From assembly GCA_937877715.1 (NCBI GenBank), contig CALEHW010000014.1, positions 39,574-103,573 of the forward strand: a DNA stretch of 64,000 bases. The letters run 5' to 3'. Within the stretch, counting starts at the first letter, position 1, and each line of letters starts with the position of its first letter. The position numbers were made by a program, and so were the translations under genes. Positions 28,236 to 38,725 of the stretch are shown here, in pieces. A model generated the notes under the pieces. It saw nothing but the letters and a program-made list of their open reading frames with translations. It was not told the DNA's origin and did no database searches. The DNA comes from an uncultured Methylophaga sp. GTDB lineage: Bacteria; Pseudomonadota; Gammaproteobacteria; GCF-002020875.

Positions 28236-30071
28236 CTATCCCTTATCCAGATAGCTCTCCAGCTTATCAGAGCGTGAGGGATGGCGTAGCTTGCGCAGTG
28301 CCTTGGCCTCAATCTGGCGGATGCGTTCACGGGTTACATCAAACTGCTTACCCACCTCTTCAAGGGTGTGGTCAGTATTCATGTCGATCCCAAAGCGCAT
28401 TCTCAGTACCTTGGCCTCACGTGGGGTAAGGCCCGACAGCACACTCTGGACATCCTCTTCAAGTCCCTCGGTAGTTGCAGATTCATCGGGCTTGATTACA
28501 TTGGCATCCTCAATGAAGTCCCCTAGGTTGGAGTCCTCATCATCACCAATCGGAGTCTCCGTAGAGATTGGTTCCTTGGCGATCTTGAGTACCTTGCGGA
28601 TTTTGTCCTCCGGTATCTCCATCTTTTCGGCCAGCTCTTCTGGGGTTGGCTCGCGCCCCATCTCTTGCAGCAATTGGCGTTGAATACGGTTGAGCTTGTT
28701 AATGGTCTCAATCATATGGACAGGTATACGGATGGTGCGGGCCTGGTCAGCGATTGATCTGGTAATGGCCTGACGGATCCACCAGGTTGCATAGGTTGAA
28801 AACTTGAAGCCGCGGCGATATTCAAATTTATCAACAGCCTTCATCAGCCCGATGTTGCCCTCTTGAATCAGATCAAGGAACTGCAATCCACGGTTAGTAT
28901 ATTTCTTGGCGATGGAGATTACTAGACGCAGGTTAGCCTCAATCATCTCCTTCTTGGCGCGACGCGCCTTGCCCTCTCCGATCGACATCATCCGGTTGAT
29001 CTCTTTCAGGCGGGTAATGGAGATGCCGCACTCCTCCTCAATCTTCAGCAGTTTCTTCTGGGAACGCAAAATATCACGAGAGAATCGTCTGATTGGTGCG
29101 GAGTGCTTCTTTTTGGCGGCGATCTGCCTATCCACCCACTCCAGATTGGTCTCATTCTTTGGGAATGATGTGATGAAATCTCTACGCGGCATGCCGGAAC
29201 GCTCAACCGCCAGATGCATGATAGTGCGTTCACTGTCACGAACCTTGTCCATGGCGCCGCGAATGTCCACCACCATCCGCTCCAGCAGTTTGGGAACCAG
29301 CTTGCACTGCATAAACTGGTCAGCGATTTGGCTACGCAGCAGATCGCTCTTTTCATGCTCTCTGCCGTTGCGTTTTTCGGAACGCTTGAGTTTTTTGGAG
29401 AGGTCGGCAATTGTCTGTAGTCGGCCCGACATCATCTCTGGAGGGGGGCCAGTAAATCCCTCCTCATCCTTCCTGTCACTGGAGCCAGCAGCGCCTGGAA
29501 TAACTGGCTTTGGGGGTTCCGGGCAGAAATCACAGAGCCCGGTAATAACAGTGTTGAGCTCCTTGCTGCCATCATTAATCTTGTCGAGCTCTGTGAGCAG
29601 CTCCTCAACCGTGTTCGGGTAGAGAGCAAGGGCATTCATCATCTGACGTACTCCGGCCTCGATCCGTTTGGCGATAACGATCTCTCCCTCACGGGTCAGC
29701 AGCTCAACGGAGCCCATCTCACGCATGTACATGCGTACCGGATCTGTGGTGCGGCCAGTCTCTCCCTCCACAGACAACAGTACAGAAGCTGCCTCGGCTG
29801 CAGCCTCCTCATCGGAATCATCGTTGGCAGAACCGCTCTCGCCGGAGATCAACATGTTCTCGGCGTCTGGTGCTTTCTCCAGTACCTTGATACCCATGGA
29901 GTTGATTACGCTGATTACGTTTTCAATCTCATCACTATTCGTCACCTCGCCCGGCAGAAGATCATTGATCTCGCCATAGGTCAGGTAGCCCTTCTCCTTG
30001 CCTCGGGCAATCAGGTTCTTGATTTCGTTTTCTTCGGTTTTAATTGGTTGAGTCATGCGTGTTGACACCAC
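28236..30071 (-). CDS. rpoD: RNA polymerase primary sigma factor (sigma-70)
   Basis: 611 aa; regions 1-4 incl. [54 protein letters not shown]. Confidence 0.99.
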   Translation of the reverse strand: MVSTRMTQPIKTEENEIKNLIARGKEKGYLTYGEINDLLPGEVTNSDEIENVISVINSMGIKVLEKAPDAENMLISGESGSANDDSDEEAAAEAASVLLSVEGETGRTTDPVRMYMREMGSVELLTREGEIVIAKRIEAGVRQMMNALALYPNTVEELLTELDKINDGSKELNTVITGLCDFCPEPPKPVIPGAAGSSDRKDEEGFTGPPPEMMSGRLQTIADLSKKLKRSEKRNGREHEKSDLLRSQIADQFMQCKLVPKLLERMVVDIRGAMDKVRDSERTIMHLAVERSGMPRRDFITSFPKNETNLEWVDRQIAAKKKHSAPIRRFSRDILRSQKKLLKIEEECGISITRLKEINRMMSIGEGKARRAKKEMIEANLRLVISIAKKYTNRGLQFLDLIQEGNIGLMKAVDKFEYRRGFKFSTYATWWIRQAITRSIADQARTIRIPVHMIETINKLNRIQRQLLQEMGREPTPEELAEKMEIPEDKIRKVLKIAKEPISTETPIGDDEDSNLGDFIEDANVIKPDESATTEGLEEDVQSVLSGLTPREAKVLRMRFGIDMNTDHTLEEVGKQFDVTRERIRQIEAKALRKLRHPSRSDKLESYLDKG

Positions 30072-30166
30072 TTTTGAGAGATTGTTGTGTTCGAAACGAA
30101 CCGCGCATTCTACACCATTATGACCATGTTCGTCACTATCTATGGCTATATTCTAAGATAGACCAT

Positions 30167-31921
30167 CTAATGAGAGGAGAGTAACAGTCGAAGTTCACGT
30201 TTCTCTTCGGCAGAGAGCTGCTCCTCCGCAGATTTTCTGAGGAGCTGCTCGGCACGCTGCTCCTGGTGGAGTCGTTGTAGCTGTTGCAGTGCTCCCCGCA
30301 ATTCGTTTTCCACTCCATCCTCTGGAATGGAAGGGTTCCACTGGGCAATCTTGTGCAGAATTTCCTCATCCTCTTTTCCGCGCCACCTCTCCAGTAGTGC
30401 AGCAGATGAGAGCCCTGGGTTCTGTTGCAGTAGCTTCATCACCTCGGTTAACAGAGATATTCCAGGGGTGTTTAGACCTTTGATGGAGATATCCTGGGAG
30501 GTGGTCCGGATCATCTCCGGCTGGTGCAGCAAGATGGAGAGTGCAATACGCACAGGTGACGGTGATTGCCCCCGCCTCTCCGATTTTTGAACAGGTTTAC
30601 GCGAGGCTGCTTTTGCGGGCGGGGTATCAAGCAGATGGGTAGCGATCGATTCCTCATCCATATCCACCATGGAGGAGAGTTTTTTGAACATCATCTCCCG
30701 GAACATACCGGCAGGAAGCTGGGACAGTTTCGGACGGGCCAGTGCAACCAACCGTGCCCTGCCATCAATGGAGGATGGGTCAACCTGCTCCTGCAGATAG
30801 GAGAAGAAGAGCTGGGAGAGGGGGGTGGCCTGCTGGATTCGCTCCTCAAACTTTTGATTTCCATCCTTGCGTACCATGGAGTCCGGGTCCTCGCCATCTG
30901 GCAGGAACATAAAGCGGATCTCACGTCCATCACGCATCAACGGGATGACAGTATCCATTGCCTTGTGTGCGGCATCACGTCCCGCACGGTCACCGTCAAA
31001 ACAGAAGATCACACGGTTAACAGTTCGAAATAGCTGATTCAGGTGGTCGCTGGTAGTTGCTGTCCCCAGGGTTGCCACACTGTAGTGGATGCCAAATTGA
31101 GCCAGAGCCACCACATCCATATACCCTTCAACCACCAGAATCTGCTCCAGATTGCGGACATTTTTTCGCGCATGGTAGAGGCCATAGAGCTCCTGTCCCT
31201 TGTGGAACAGAGGGCTCTCCGGGGAGTTGAGATATTTCGGTTTTTCATCCCCCAAAACCCGTCCACCAAAACCGATAATGCGACCTCGACCATCGTGGAT
31301 GGGAAAGATAATACGGTTGCGAAAACGGTCGTAGTGGCCGCCGCTATCCTTCTGAATCAGAAGACCAGTTCTCACCATCTGTTGGGTGGTGTCTTGAGCA
31401 TGGCTATCTGTCAGGGCGTCATGGAGGTTGCTCCAGCCATCCGGGGCAAAACCTATGCTGTAACTTGCCGCAATTTCCCCGCTGAGGCCGCGCTGTTTAA
31501 GATAGTTGACTGCTGCGCCTGCCTGTTGGTGCTCCTTGAGCTGCCTGCTGTACCACTCTCCGGCCCTCTCCATCAGCTCGTAGAGGGGGTTCAGATTCTC
31601 TCTCGGTTTGCCGTCATCATTCTCATGCGGCACCTCAAGACCGGCACTGGCGGCAAGATCCTCAACTGCCTCCGGAAATGGCATATTCTCGTACTCCATC
31701 AGAAAACCGATGGCAGTACCGTGGGCGCCACAACCGAAGCAGTGATAAAATTGTTTTGTGGGACTGACTGTAAACGATGGGGTCTTTTCGTGGTGGAAGG
31801 GGCAGCAGGACTGAAATTCACGCCCCTTTTTGACCAGCGGAACCCGCGTATCAATCACATCGACAATATCAATGCGTGACAGTAGTTCGTCTATGAATGT
31901 TGAGGGAATTTTGCCAGCCAT
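30167..31921 (-). CDS. dnaG: DNA primase
   Basis: 584 aa; CPFHHEKTPSFTVSPTKQFYHCFGCGAHG zinc motif, TOPRIM region VVEGYMDVVALAQFG. Confidence 0.99.
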   Translation of the reverse strand: MAGKIPSTFIDELLSRIDIVDVIDTRVPLVKKGREFQSCCPFHHEKTPSFTVSPTKQFYHCFGCGAHGTAIGFLMEYENMPFPEAVEDLAASAGLEVPHENDDGKPRENLNPLYELMERAGEWYSRQLKEHQQAGAAVNYLKQRGLSGEIAASYSIGFAPDGWSNLHDALTDSHAQDTTQQMVRTGLLIQKDSGGHYDRFRNRIIFPIHDGRGRIIGFGGRVLGDEKPKYLNSPESPLFHKGQELYGLYHARKNVRNLEQILVVEGYMDVVALAQFGIHYSVATLGTATTSDHLNQLFRTVNRVIFCFDGDRAGRDAAHKAMDTVIPLMRDGREIRFMFLPDGEDPDSMVRKDGNQKFEERIQQATPLSQLFFSYLQEQVDPSSIDGRARLVALARPKLSQLPAGMFREMMFKKLSSMVDMDEESIATHLLDTPPAKAASRKPVQKSERRGQSPSPVRIALSILLHQPEMIRTTSQDISIKGLNTPGISLLTEVMKLLQQNPGLSSAALLERWRGKEDEEILHKIAQWNPSIPEDGVENELRGALQQLQRLHQEQRAEQLLRKSAEEQLSAEEKRELRLLLSSH

Positions 31922-31975
31922 GCGGGGGAGAATAGCATAGTCACTTCTTCTCGAAGTGGGCAGGTTCTGTCTGAA

Positions 31976-32419
31976 TTAACTAAGTTGTGCCTTGATTTTA
32001 CCGCTGAGCTGTCCCATATCGGCACGCCCCTGTGCCTTTGGTCGGATGATACCCATAACCTTGCCCATCTCTTTCATTGAGGAGGCGCCGGTTTCGGCAA
32101 TAGCCTGCTGGATCATCTCATCGATCTCGGCATCACTCAACTGCTCTGGCATGAACTCCTGGATGATTTTGACCTCTGCGATCTCGATATCGGCGAGATC
32201 CTGGCGTCCTGCCGATTCAAATTGGGAGATGGCATCCCGACGCTGTTTGACCATCTTGTCGAGGATGGAGAGGAGTCTCTCTTCATCAACCTCGATCCTC
32301 TCATCCACCTCAATCTGTTTTACCGTTGCGGTAATCAATCTAAGGGTCTTCAGGCGCTCCTTGTTCTTGGCGCGCATCGAATCCTTGACGTCATCATTGA
32401 TTCTGTCGAGAGTTGACAT
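31976..32419 (-). CDS. GatB/YqeY domain protein
   Basis: 147 aa; MSTLDRINDDVKDSMRAKNKERLKTLRLI...GKVMGIIRPKAQGRADMGQLSGKIKAQL. Confidence 0.95.
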   Translation of the reverse strand: MSTLDRINDDVKDSMRAKNKERLKTLRLITATVKQIEVDERIEVDEERLLSILDKMVKQRRDAISQFESAGRQDLADIEIAEVKIIQEFMPEQLSDAEIDEMIQQAIAETGASSMKEMGKVMGIIRPKAQGRADMGQLSGKIKAQLS

Positions 32420-32451
32420 CGGTATCTGTGTGAGGTGTTCTCTACTGGCGT

Positions 32452-32682
32452 TTAGCGCGAGAGCAGGCCACGATTGCGACGCATAGTGCTACGCTCGCGA
32501 GAGACGCGCTTCTGTGTGCGTTTTACAGCAGCAGCTGACTTGCGTTTGCGAACCTGTGTAGGCTTCTCATAGAACTCACGCTCACGTGCTTCGGCAACAG
32601 TACCTGCCTTCTCTACGGCACGTTTGAAGCGACGCAGTGCATAATCAAAGTTCTCGTTTTCCCTTACTCGTATACTTGGCAT
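32452..32682 (-). CDS. rpsU: 30S ribosomal protein S21
   Basis: 76 aa; [27 protein letters not shown]...[21 protein letters not shown]. Confidence 0.97.
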   Translation of the reverse strand: MPSIRVRENENFDYALRRFKRAVEKAGTVAEAREREFYEKPTQVRKRKSAAAVKRTQKRVSRERSTMRRNRGLLSR

Positions 32683-32791
32683 TTCTAGCTAAATCCTTGT
32701 TGAATAAACTGGTTTCTCTGGTAGCGTTATACGGACAACGCTCTTTTTCGGAGAGAGCCGCGCATTATACGTAGAGAGGGAGAAATCTGCA

Positions 32792-33667
32792 ATGTTTTAC
32801 CAGGCAATTTGTAAACTGGCCATACGGCGGATATTTCCTCTATGGGTGGCGGTCGGCATGCTCTATACGTACCACTCCAGCGGCCAGGAGCAGATCCAAG
32901 AGATCGAGCCCCTGCTGGCCAAGGTCTATAGCCAGGAGGATATATCCAGCTGGTGGATTAGCGAAAAGCTGGATGGGGTGCGGGCCATATGGAATGGGGA
33001 GCAGTTACATTTTCGTAGCGGTAGATTGATCTATCCTCCAGCCTGGTTTGCCAAGGATTTCCCTGCACGTCCCATGGATGGGGAGCTCTGGATCGGACGG
33101 GGCAGTTTTGACCGGCTCTCTGGAATCGTGCGTAGAGAGTACCCAGAGGATATCGAGTGGAGAGATGTTCGATACATGCTGTTTGAGCTTCCGGACAGTG
33201 ATGGCACCTTCACCCAGAGAGTTGCAATGATGGGGCAGTTGACCAGAGCGGCGGGGATTCCATGGCTACAACCAATAGAGCAGATCCGCCTCCAGAGCGA
33301 GGCCGCATTGATGGAGTTGCTCGATGAGGTTGTAGAGCATGGTGGCGAGGGTCTGATGTTGCACCGTGCCGATTCACTCTACCATGGGGGAAGAAGCGAT
33401 GATCTGCTCAAGCTTAAACTGTGGCAGGATGCGGAGGCGGTGGTGGTTGCTGTTCTGCCGGGCAAGGGGAAATATGTCGGGATGATGGGATCGCTACTGG
33501 TCGAAAATGGAGAGGGCCAGAGGTTTCGTATCGGTAGCGGTTTTAGTGACCAGGAGCGGCGCAACCCGCCTCCTGTTGGCACCACTATTACCTACAAATA
33601 TACCGGCACTACCAGCAGAGGGTTACCCAGGTTTGCCAGCTTTTTGCGGATTCGCCCACAGTTTTGA
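32792..33667 (+). CDS. Putative periplasmic ATP-dependent DNA ligase (LigE-like)
   Basis: 291 aa; hydrophobic signal-like N-terminus, nucleotidyltransferase motif SEKLDGVRAIWNG, GEGLMLHR, LLKLKLWQDAEAVV, OB-like C-terminus. Confidence 0.88.
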   Translation: MFYQAICKLAIRRIFPLWVAVGMLYTYHSSGQEQIQEIEPLLAKVYSQEDISSWWISEKLDGVRAIWNGEQLHFRSGRLIYPPAWFAKDFPARPMDGELWIGRGSFDRLSGIVRREYPEDIEWRDVRYMLFELPDSDGTFTQRVAMMGQLTRAAGIPWLQPIEQIRLQSEAALMELLDEVVEHGGEGLMLHRADSLYHGGRSDDLLKLKLWQDAEAVVVAVLPGKGKYVGMMGSLLVENGEGQRFRIGSGFSDQERRNPPPVGTTITYKYTGTTSRGLPRFASFLRIRPQF

Positions 33668-33815
33668 CTCACCCATGCGCACTCATGAATGTTTGCACGG
33701 AGTTATTGAAAGGTTACCTACTGTTTCTGTAACATTTTGAAATAATTGCCTTTATTTCAATTGGTTGATATTGTCAACAGTGCAACTGTAACTAGAGTGA
33801 CTAGAGGAGATAGAC

Positions 33816-34091
33816 ATGAGGAAGATCATTAATACGTTGTTGGCTGTTGTTCTGTTCGGGGTATCGCTATCGAGTTTTGCAGAGGGCGAGATTAATATCA
33901 ACACAGCCGGGCTAAAGGCATTGAGTACGCTGGAGAATATCGGCAGGAAGAAGGCGCAGATGATTATCGACTACCGTGAATCCAGCGGCCTCTTCGAGGC
34001 CATTGAGGAGCTGGCAAAGGTGGCGGGTATCGGCAAAAAGAGTGTCGAGGCAAATCGTGAGCGGATAACTGTAGAGTCTACTGATAAGTAG
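33816..34091 (+). CDS. ComEA-like helix-hairpin-helix DNA-binding protein, putatively exported
   Basis: 91 aa; signal peptide and INTAGLKALSTLENIGRKKAQMIIDYRESSGLFEAIEELAKVAGIGKKSVEANRERI. Confidence 0.9.
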   Translation: MRKIINTLLAVVLFGVSLSSFAEGEININTAGLKALSTLENIGRKKAQMIIDYRESSGLFEAIEELAKVAGIGKKSVEANRERITVESTDK

Positions 34092-34147
34092 TTTCGTTGA
34101 GTTCGATGGTAATATAGCCCAACTATTTTACAAGACCTCGTTGGGGT

Positions 34148-35170
34148 ATGGATGTGATTGTTCTGGGAATTGAGAGCTCCTGTGATGAGACTGGTGTTGC
34201 CATCTATGAGACAGGTGTAGGTCTGCTTGGCCACACCCTCTATAGCCAGGCAGAGATGCATGCGCAGTATGGAGGGGTGGTTCCTGAGCTCGCCTCCCGG
34301 GACCATATCCGACGGGTTATTCCACTGATTGACCAGCTCCTGGACAGGGTTGGACTCTCCTCGCAGCAGATCGATGGGGTTGCCTATACTGCCGGCCCCG
34401 GGCTGATGGGGGCGCTGATGGTGGGAGCCTGTGTGGGGCGCAGCCTCGCTTATGGCTGGGGCGTTCCTGCAGTAGGGGTTCACCATATGGAGGGGCATCT
34501 GCTGGCGCCACTGCTGGAGGGCGAGATTCCTGAATTCCCGTTTATAGCCCTGCTGGTCTCTGGCGGCCATACCCAGTTGATTCGTGTGGATGGGGTCGGG
34601 CGCTACCAGCTGCTGGGGGAGTCAGTTGACGATGCAGCCGGGGAGGCCTTTGACAAGACAGCAAAGCTGTTGGGGCTCGGTTATCCGGGAGGGCCCGCCC
34701 TCTCGGAGCTGGCAAAACAGGGTAATCCAGACCGGTTCCACTTTCCCCGTCCAATGGTGGATCGTCCAGGGCTCGATTTCAGTTTCAGTGGTCTCAAGAC
34801 CTATGCCCGCAACACCCTGCAGCAGAACTCTGATGATCCAACAATCGGCGCAGATGTGGCACGTGCCTTTGAGGATGCGGTTGCAGATACCCTGGCAATC
34901 AAGTGTCGACGGGCACTGCGAGAGAGTGATCTCAGGCGGCTGGTGGTTGCCGGTGGGGTTAGTGCAAACCAGAGGATCAGGGCGCGTCTGCAGGAGATTG
35001 CGGAGGGCGAGAGGGGGGAGGCATTTTTTCCGAGAGTCGAGTTTTGTACCGATAACGGGGCGATGATTGCATTCGCCGGTGCGTTGCGACTCGATGCCGG
35101 GGAGAGCAGTGGTCTGGCAATTGAGGTTAGTCCCCGCTGGCCCCTCTCCGAGTTACCGGCTGTTCACTAG
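34148..35170 (+). CDS. tsaD: tRNA N6-adenosine threonylcarbamoyltransferase
   Basis: 340 aa; [39 protein letters not shown]. Confidence 0.98.
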   Translation: MDVIVLGIESSCDETGVAIYETGVGLLGHTLYSQAEMHAQYGGVVPELASRDHIRRVIPLIDQLLDRVGLSSQQIDGVAYTAGPGLMGALMVGACVGRSLAYGWGVPAVGVHHMEGHLLAPLLEGEIPEFPFIALLVSGGHTQLIRVDGVGRYQLLGESVDDAAGEAFDKTAKLLGLGYPGGPALSELAKQGNPDRFHFPRPMVDRPGLDFSFSGLKTYARNTLQQNSDDPTIGADVARAFEDAVADTLAIKCRRALRESDLRRLVVAGGVSANQRIRARLQEIAEGERGEAFFPRVEFCTDNGAMIAFAGALRLDAGESSGLAIEVSPRWPLSELPAVH

Positions 35171-35187
35171 CACCGCCACAGTTCAGG

Positions 35188-35787
35188 CTACTTTTTTGCT
35201 CCGATCTTGTCCTCTTTTCCGGAGAGCAGGTTACGGATATTGCTGCGGTGTCTCCAGTAGAGCAGGGCGGTGATCAATGCCATGGTGGCGGTTAGGATCT
35301 CCGGACTAGATTGCGGAAAGAGGGTCCAGACGTAAATTGGGGCCAGCAGAATGGCAGTAAGAGCCGCCAGTGATGAGTAGCGGAAGATGGCAGCCATTCC
35401 GATCCAGGTGACAATGGTGGCAAGGCCGATACTCCAGTGGAGTCCAATCAGGGTGCCGAGGGCAGTTGCCACCCCCTTGCCCCCCTTGAAGCCAAAAAAT
35501 AGCGGATAGAGATGGCCCAGAAATGCGGCCAACATAGTTAGCGCAATCGTCATCTCGGTTGCCTGCAGCTGAATAGCCAGGAGAACAGGAAACAACCCCT
35601 TAACCATATCTCCGGCCAGGGTGAGCAGTGCAGCTTTTTTCCCTCCCAGCCGTAATACGTTGGTTGCTCCAGGGTTTTTAGATCCCTCGGACCGTGGGTC
35701 AGGTAGCCCCAGAAGTTGGCATACCAAGATGGCCGCAGAGAGAGAGCCGATCAGATAGGCTACCGGAATAAGTAGTAGTTCAGTCAT
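35188..35787 (-). CDS. plsY: Acyl-phosphate glycerol-3-phosphate acyltransferase PlsY
   Basis: Start at 35787 (MTELLLIPVAYLIGSLSAAILVCQLLGLPDPRSEGSKNPGATNVLRLGGKKAALLTLAGDMVKG). Confidence 0.96.
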   Translation of the reverse strand: MTELLLIPVAYLIGSLSAAILVCQLLGLPDPRSEGSKNPGATNVLRLGGKKAALLTLAGDMVKGLFPVLLAIQLQATEMTIALTMLAAFLGHLYPLFFGFKGGKGVATALGTLIGLHWSIGLATIVTWIGMAAIFRYSSLAALTAILLAPIYVWTLFPQSSPEILTATMALITALLYWRHRSNIRNLLSGKEDKIGAKK

Positions 35788-35848
35788 GGGGGCAGTGTAG
35801 GGAAGAATTATGGGATAATCCAGCGCAACATCATCGAAAAAAGGAGCT

Positions 35849-36208
35849 GTGGTGGACATTGTCTATATCAAGGATCTGCAGATTAAGACTGTGATTGGAA
35901 TCTATGATTGGGAGCGGGAGATCAAACAGACTGTCAGTATCGATCTGGAGATGGGGACCGATATCAGCCGTGCAGCCGAGAGCGACACTATTGAACATAC
36001 CCTGGATTACAAGGCAGTCTCTAAGCGAATTGTCGGTTTTGTAGAGGAGAGCAGCTTTCAATTGGTGGAGACCATGGCGGAGCGGATTGCCGAGATTGTA
36101 CGTTCTGAATTTAGTGTTCCCGGGGTGCGCCTTCGGGTAAGTAAGCCTGGTGCTGTTACCGGTTCTCGTGATGTCGGGGTTGTTATTGAACGTGGTGAAA
36201 AGATCTGA
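35849..36208 (+). CDS. folB: Dihydroneopterin aldolase
   Basis: 119 aa; VYIKDLQIKTVIGIYDWEREIKQTVSIDLEM. Confidence 0.95.
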   Translation: MVDIVYIKDLQIKTVIGIYDWEREIKQTVSIDLEMGTDISRAAESDTIEHTLDYKAVSKRIVGFVEESSFQLVETMAERIAEIVRSEFSVPGVRLRVSKPGAVTGSRDVGVVIERGEKI

Positions 36209-36696
36209 TGCCACAGATCTATCTAAGTATAGGTAGTAATATTGACCGTGAACGGAGCGTTCAGCAGGCAATCAGTAGGTTGAGAGAGCTGTTTGGTGAG
36301 TTATCCATCTCTACGGTTTATGAGAGTGAGGCGGTGGGTTTTGATGGGGATGACTTCTACAATCTGGTGGTGGGATTTGACTCAAATATGGATCTGGAGA
36401 TGATCCAACACCACCTGCATGAGATTGAGGAGGATAATGGACGCGAGCGTGGGGCAGAGAAGTTCAACCCGCGTACCCTCGATCTGGATCTATTAATTTA
36501 TGGAAATCTCGATCTACAGCAGCAGGGGATTGATATTCCTCGTGCAGAGATCTTTGAGTATGCCTTTGTGTTGAGACCGCTGGCTGAGATTGCCGGGAAT
36601 GAGTGTCATCCCCAGACGGGGGAGCGCTACGGTCAGCTCTGGGCGCAATTTAACCACTCCAGTCAGCCACTCTGGCCTGCATCTCTGCAGTTCTGA
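36208..36696 (+). CDS. folK: 6-hydroxymethyl-7,8-dihydropterin pyrophosphokinase
   Basis: 162 aa; LSIGSNIDRERSVQQAI, RGAEKFNPRTLDLDLLIYG. Confidence 0.95.
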   Translation: MPQIYLSIGSNIDRERSVQQAISRLRELFGELSISTVYESEAVGFDGDDFYNLVVGFDSNMDLEMIQHHLHEIEEDNGRERGAEKFNPRTLDLDLLIYGNLDLQQQGIDIPRAEIFEYAFVLRPLAEIAGNECHPQTGERYGQLWAQFNHSSQPLWPASLQF

Positions 36697-36714
36697 CAGG
36701 TTATCCGGTTTCTG

Positions 36715-37485
36715 CTAATTGCTTAGGGTTCGCCCACCATCCACATTGAGAACTTGTCCAGTAATGTAGCTGGCATCACGGATCAAGAAAAGTATGGTGT
36801 AGGCAATATCACTAGGCTCTCCACTACGTTTTAGTGCGGTTCTGGAGAGTATATCTTCCTTGCTTGAATCATCCATTCCATCTTCCGGCCAGAGTATGGC
36901 GCCTGGGGCTACACCATTAACCCGAACATCAGGTCCCAGCTCACGTGCCATGGTTTTGGTCAGCATGGCCAGGCCAGCCTTGGCAATGCTGTAGAGTGGA
37001 TATTCCCTCAATGGACGATTTGCATGGATATCCACCATGTTAATGATGCTGCCATTTTGCTGGCTCAGATATGGGGCTGCAGCCTGGGAGAGGAAGAGAG
37101 GGGCTTTGAGGTTAGAGCCCATCAGGTCATTCCAGTCACTCTCTGTTATTGAACCAACAGGGGTTTGGTAGAAGGTCGATGCATTATTAATCAGAACATC
37201 CAGACGCCCCCACTGGCTGGCTGCATTTTGGATAAGACTGTTCAGCTGTGTGGTCTGGTGGAGGTCAGCCTGAATCAGTGCAACGGAGTCTGGCCTGATC
37301 TTTTCCAGCTCTTGCTGCAGGGCTTCAGCGGCGGAGGCTGAATTCCGATAGTGCAGCACAATGTTCATCCCAGCTGCATGCAACAGACGAGCTGTGGTTG
37401 CCCCTATTCTATGGGCGGCTCCGGTAATTAAAACTACCCTCTTATCCAGTGCTCTGTTATCCAAAGAGTTGCTATCATTGCCCAT
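36715..37485 (-). CDS. Pteridine reductase-like short-chain dehydrogenase
   Basis: 256 aa SDR; VVLITGAAHRIGATTARLLHAAG, LINNASTFYQTPVG, YSIAKAGLAMLTKTMARELGPDVRVNGVAPGAILWPE. Confidence 0.88.
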   Translation of the reverse strand: MGNDSNSLDNRALDKRVVLITGAAHRIGATTARLLHAAGMNIVLHYRNSASAAEALQQELEKIRPDSVALIQADLHQTTQLNSLIQNAASQWGRLDVLINNASTFYQTPVGSITESDWNDLMGSNLKAPLFLSQAAAPYLSQQNGSIINMVDIHANRPLREYPLYSIAKAGLAMLTKTMARELGPDVRVNGVAPGAILWPEDGMDDSSKEDILSRTALKRSGEPSDIAYTILFLIRDASYITGQVLNVDGGRTLSN

Positions 37486-37530
37486 TGATCAGTCCCCACT
37501 AACAATATTGATTTGGAGCGAGTGTAACAG

Positions 37531-38688
37531 ATGAACAACCACCTCCTGGAGCCGAGCAGAGAGATGAAGGAGCTCTCAGAGCAGTTGCGTTCTGTGATGG
37601 CTGGCTCAATTGAGCAGGCTGGTGGCTGGATCCCGTTTGATCAATGGATGTCACAGGCACTATATACACCAGGCTTGGGATATTACAGCAGCCTCCAGGG
37701 GCTTGGTGATGAGGGGGATTTTGTTACGGCACCAGAGATCTCGCCACTTTTCTCCAGGGTGGTTGCAAGGCAGATTGAACCAATTCTGTCTGTGATGGCA
37801 TCAACTTCTATCCTTGAGTTTGGTGCCGGTTCAGGGGTGATGGCGGCAGATATTCTTCTGGAGCTTGAGCGTCAACAGCAGCTTCCAGATAGTTATAAAA
37901 TTTTGGAATTGAGTGGTACCCTGCGAGCAAGACAACGAGACACGCTGACCCAGCGTGTCCCACATCTATTGGAGCGGGTCAGCTGGCTGGAGGAGTTACC
38001 GCAGAGCCCACTGCAGGGAGTTGTGGTTGCCAATGAGGTCATGGATGCAATCCCGTTTGAGCGCTTTGTAATGCGTGGTGGCACCCCGGTTGCTGTTGGC
38101 CTCTCCATAGGTTCTGATGGGCAGATGGTGCTTGTCGAGAACCCTGAGTCAGAGATAAAGCTCCCCGCAGGGATCGATGTGGGTGGCCTGGCTGAGGGGT
38201 ATAGCTCCGAAATCCGGCCCGGGATCTCTCCCTGGATCCACTCGATCTCAGAATTCCTGCAGCAGGGAATGGTGCTGCTGATCGATTACGGATACCAACG
38301 CAGCGAATACTACCGCCCAGAGCGCCAGAATGGCACCTTGAGCTGTTTTTATCGTCACCACCAACATGATGATCCGTTGACTCTTCCAGGCCTGCAGGAT
38401 ATTACAGCTCATGTAGATTTTACTGCAGTGGCAGAGGCAGCTGATGAATCAGAGTTGAGTGTGGCAGGCTTTACAACGCAGGCATATTTTCTGTTGGCAG
38501 GCGGTATTGCAGGGCTGGCTGAGGAGGAGCTGTTAGATGATCTGCAGACCAGAGTTGAGACCTCAAGGGCAATTCAGCAGCTGGCAATGCCTGCACAGAT
38601 GGGGGAGATGGTAAAGGTTATGGCCCTGACCAAGGGTGTAGAGCTGCCAGATACCTTTACCATTCACGACCAATGCCACACTCTTTAG
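37531..38688 (+). CDS. MidA-like class I SAM-dependent methyltransferase
   Basis: 385 aa; YYSSLQGLGDEGDFVTAPEISPLFSRVVARQ, EFGAGSGVMAADIL, VVANEVMDAIPFERF, LIDYGYQRSEYYRPERQNGTLSCFYRHHQHDDP. Confidence 0.9.
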   Translation: MNNHLLEPSREMKELSEQLRSVMAGSIEQAGGWIPFDQWMSQALYTPGLGYYSSLQGLGDEGDFVTAPEISPLFSRVVARQIEPILSVMASTSILEFGAGSGVMAADILLELERQQQLPDSYKILELSGTLRARQRDTLTQRVPHLLERVSWLEELPQSPLQGVVVANEVMDAIPFERFVMRGGTPVAVGLSIGSDGQMVLVENPESEIKLPAGIDVGGLAEGYSSEIRPGISPWIHSISEFLQQGMVLLIDYGYQRSEYYRPERQNGTLSCFYRHHQHDDPLTLPGLQDITAHVDFTAVAEAADESELSVAGFTTQAYFLLAGGIAGLAEEELLDDLQTRVETSRAIQQLAMPAQMGEMVKVMALTKGVELPDTFTIHDQCHTL

Positions 38689-38725
38689 GGTACCTGGTTG
38701 GTTGCGGTGTAGTAGAGTAGAAGCT

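Noticed and set aside
28906-29622. 238-aa plus-strand ORF
   Set aside because: Lies entirely antisense to rpoD; low-complexity Ser/Arg composition typical of antisense shadows
31043-31879. 278-aa plus-strand ORF
   Set aside because: Antisense shadow of dnaG with no domain signature
35788-35859. N-terminal extension of the PlsY ORF
   Set aside because: It overlaps the start of folB and lacks the conserved N-terminus; the ATG at 35787 starts the canonical MTELLLIPVAYLIGS
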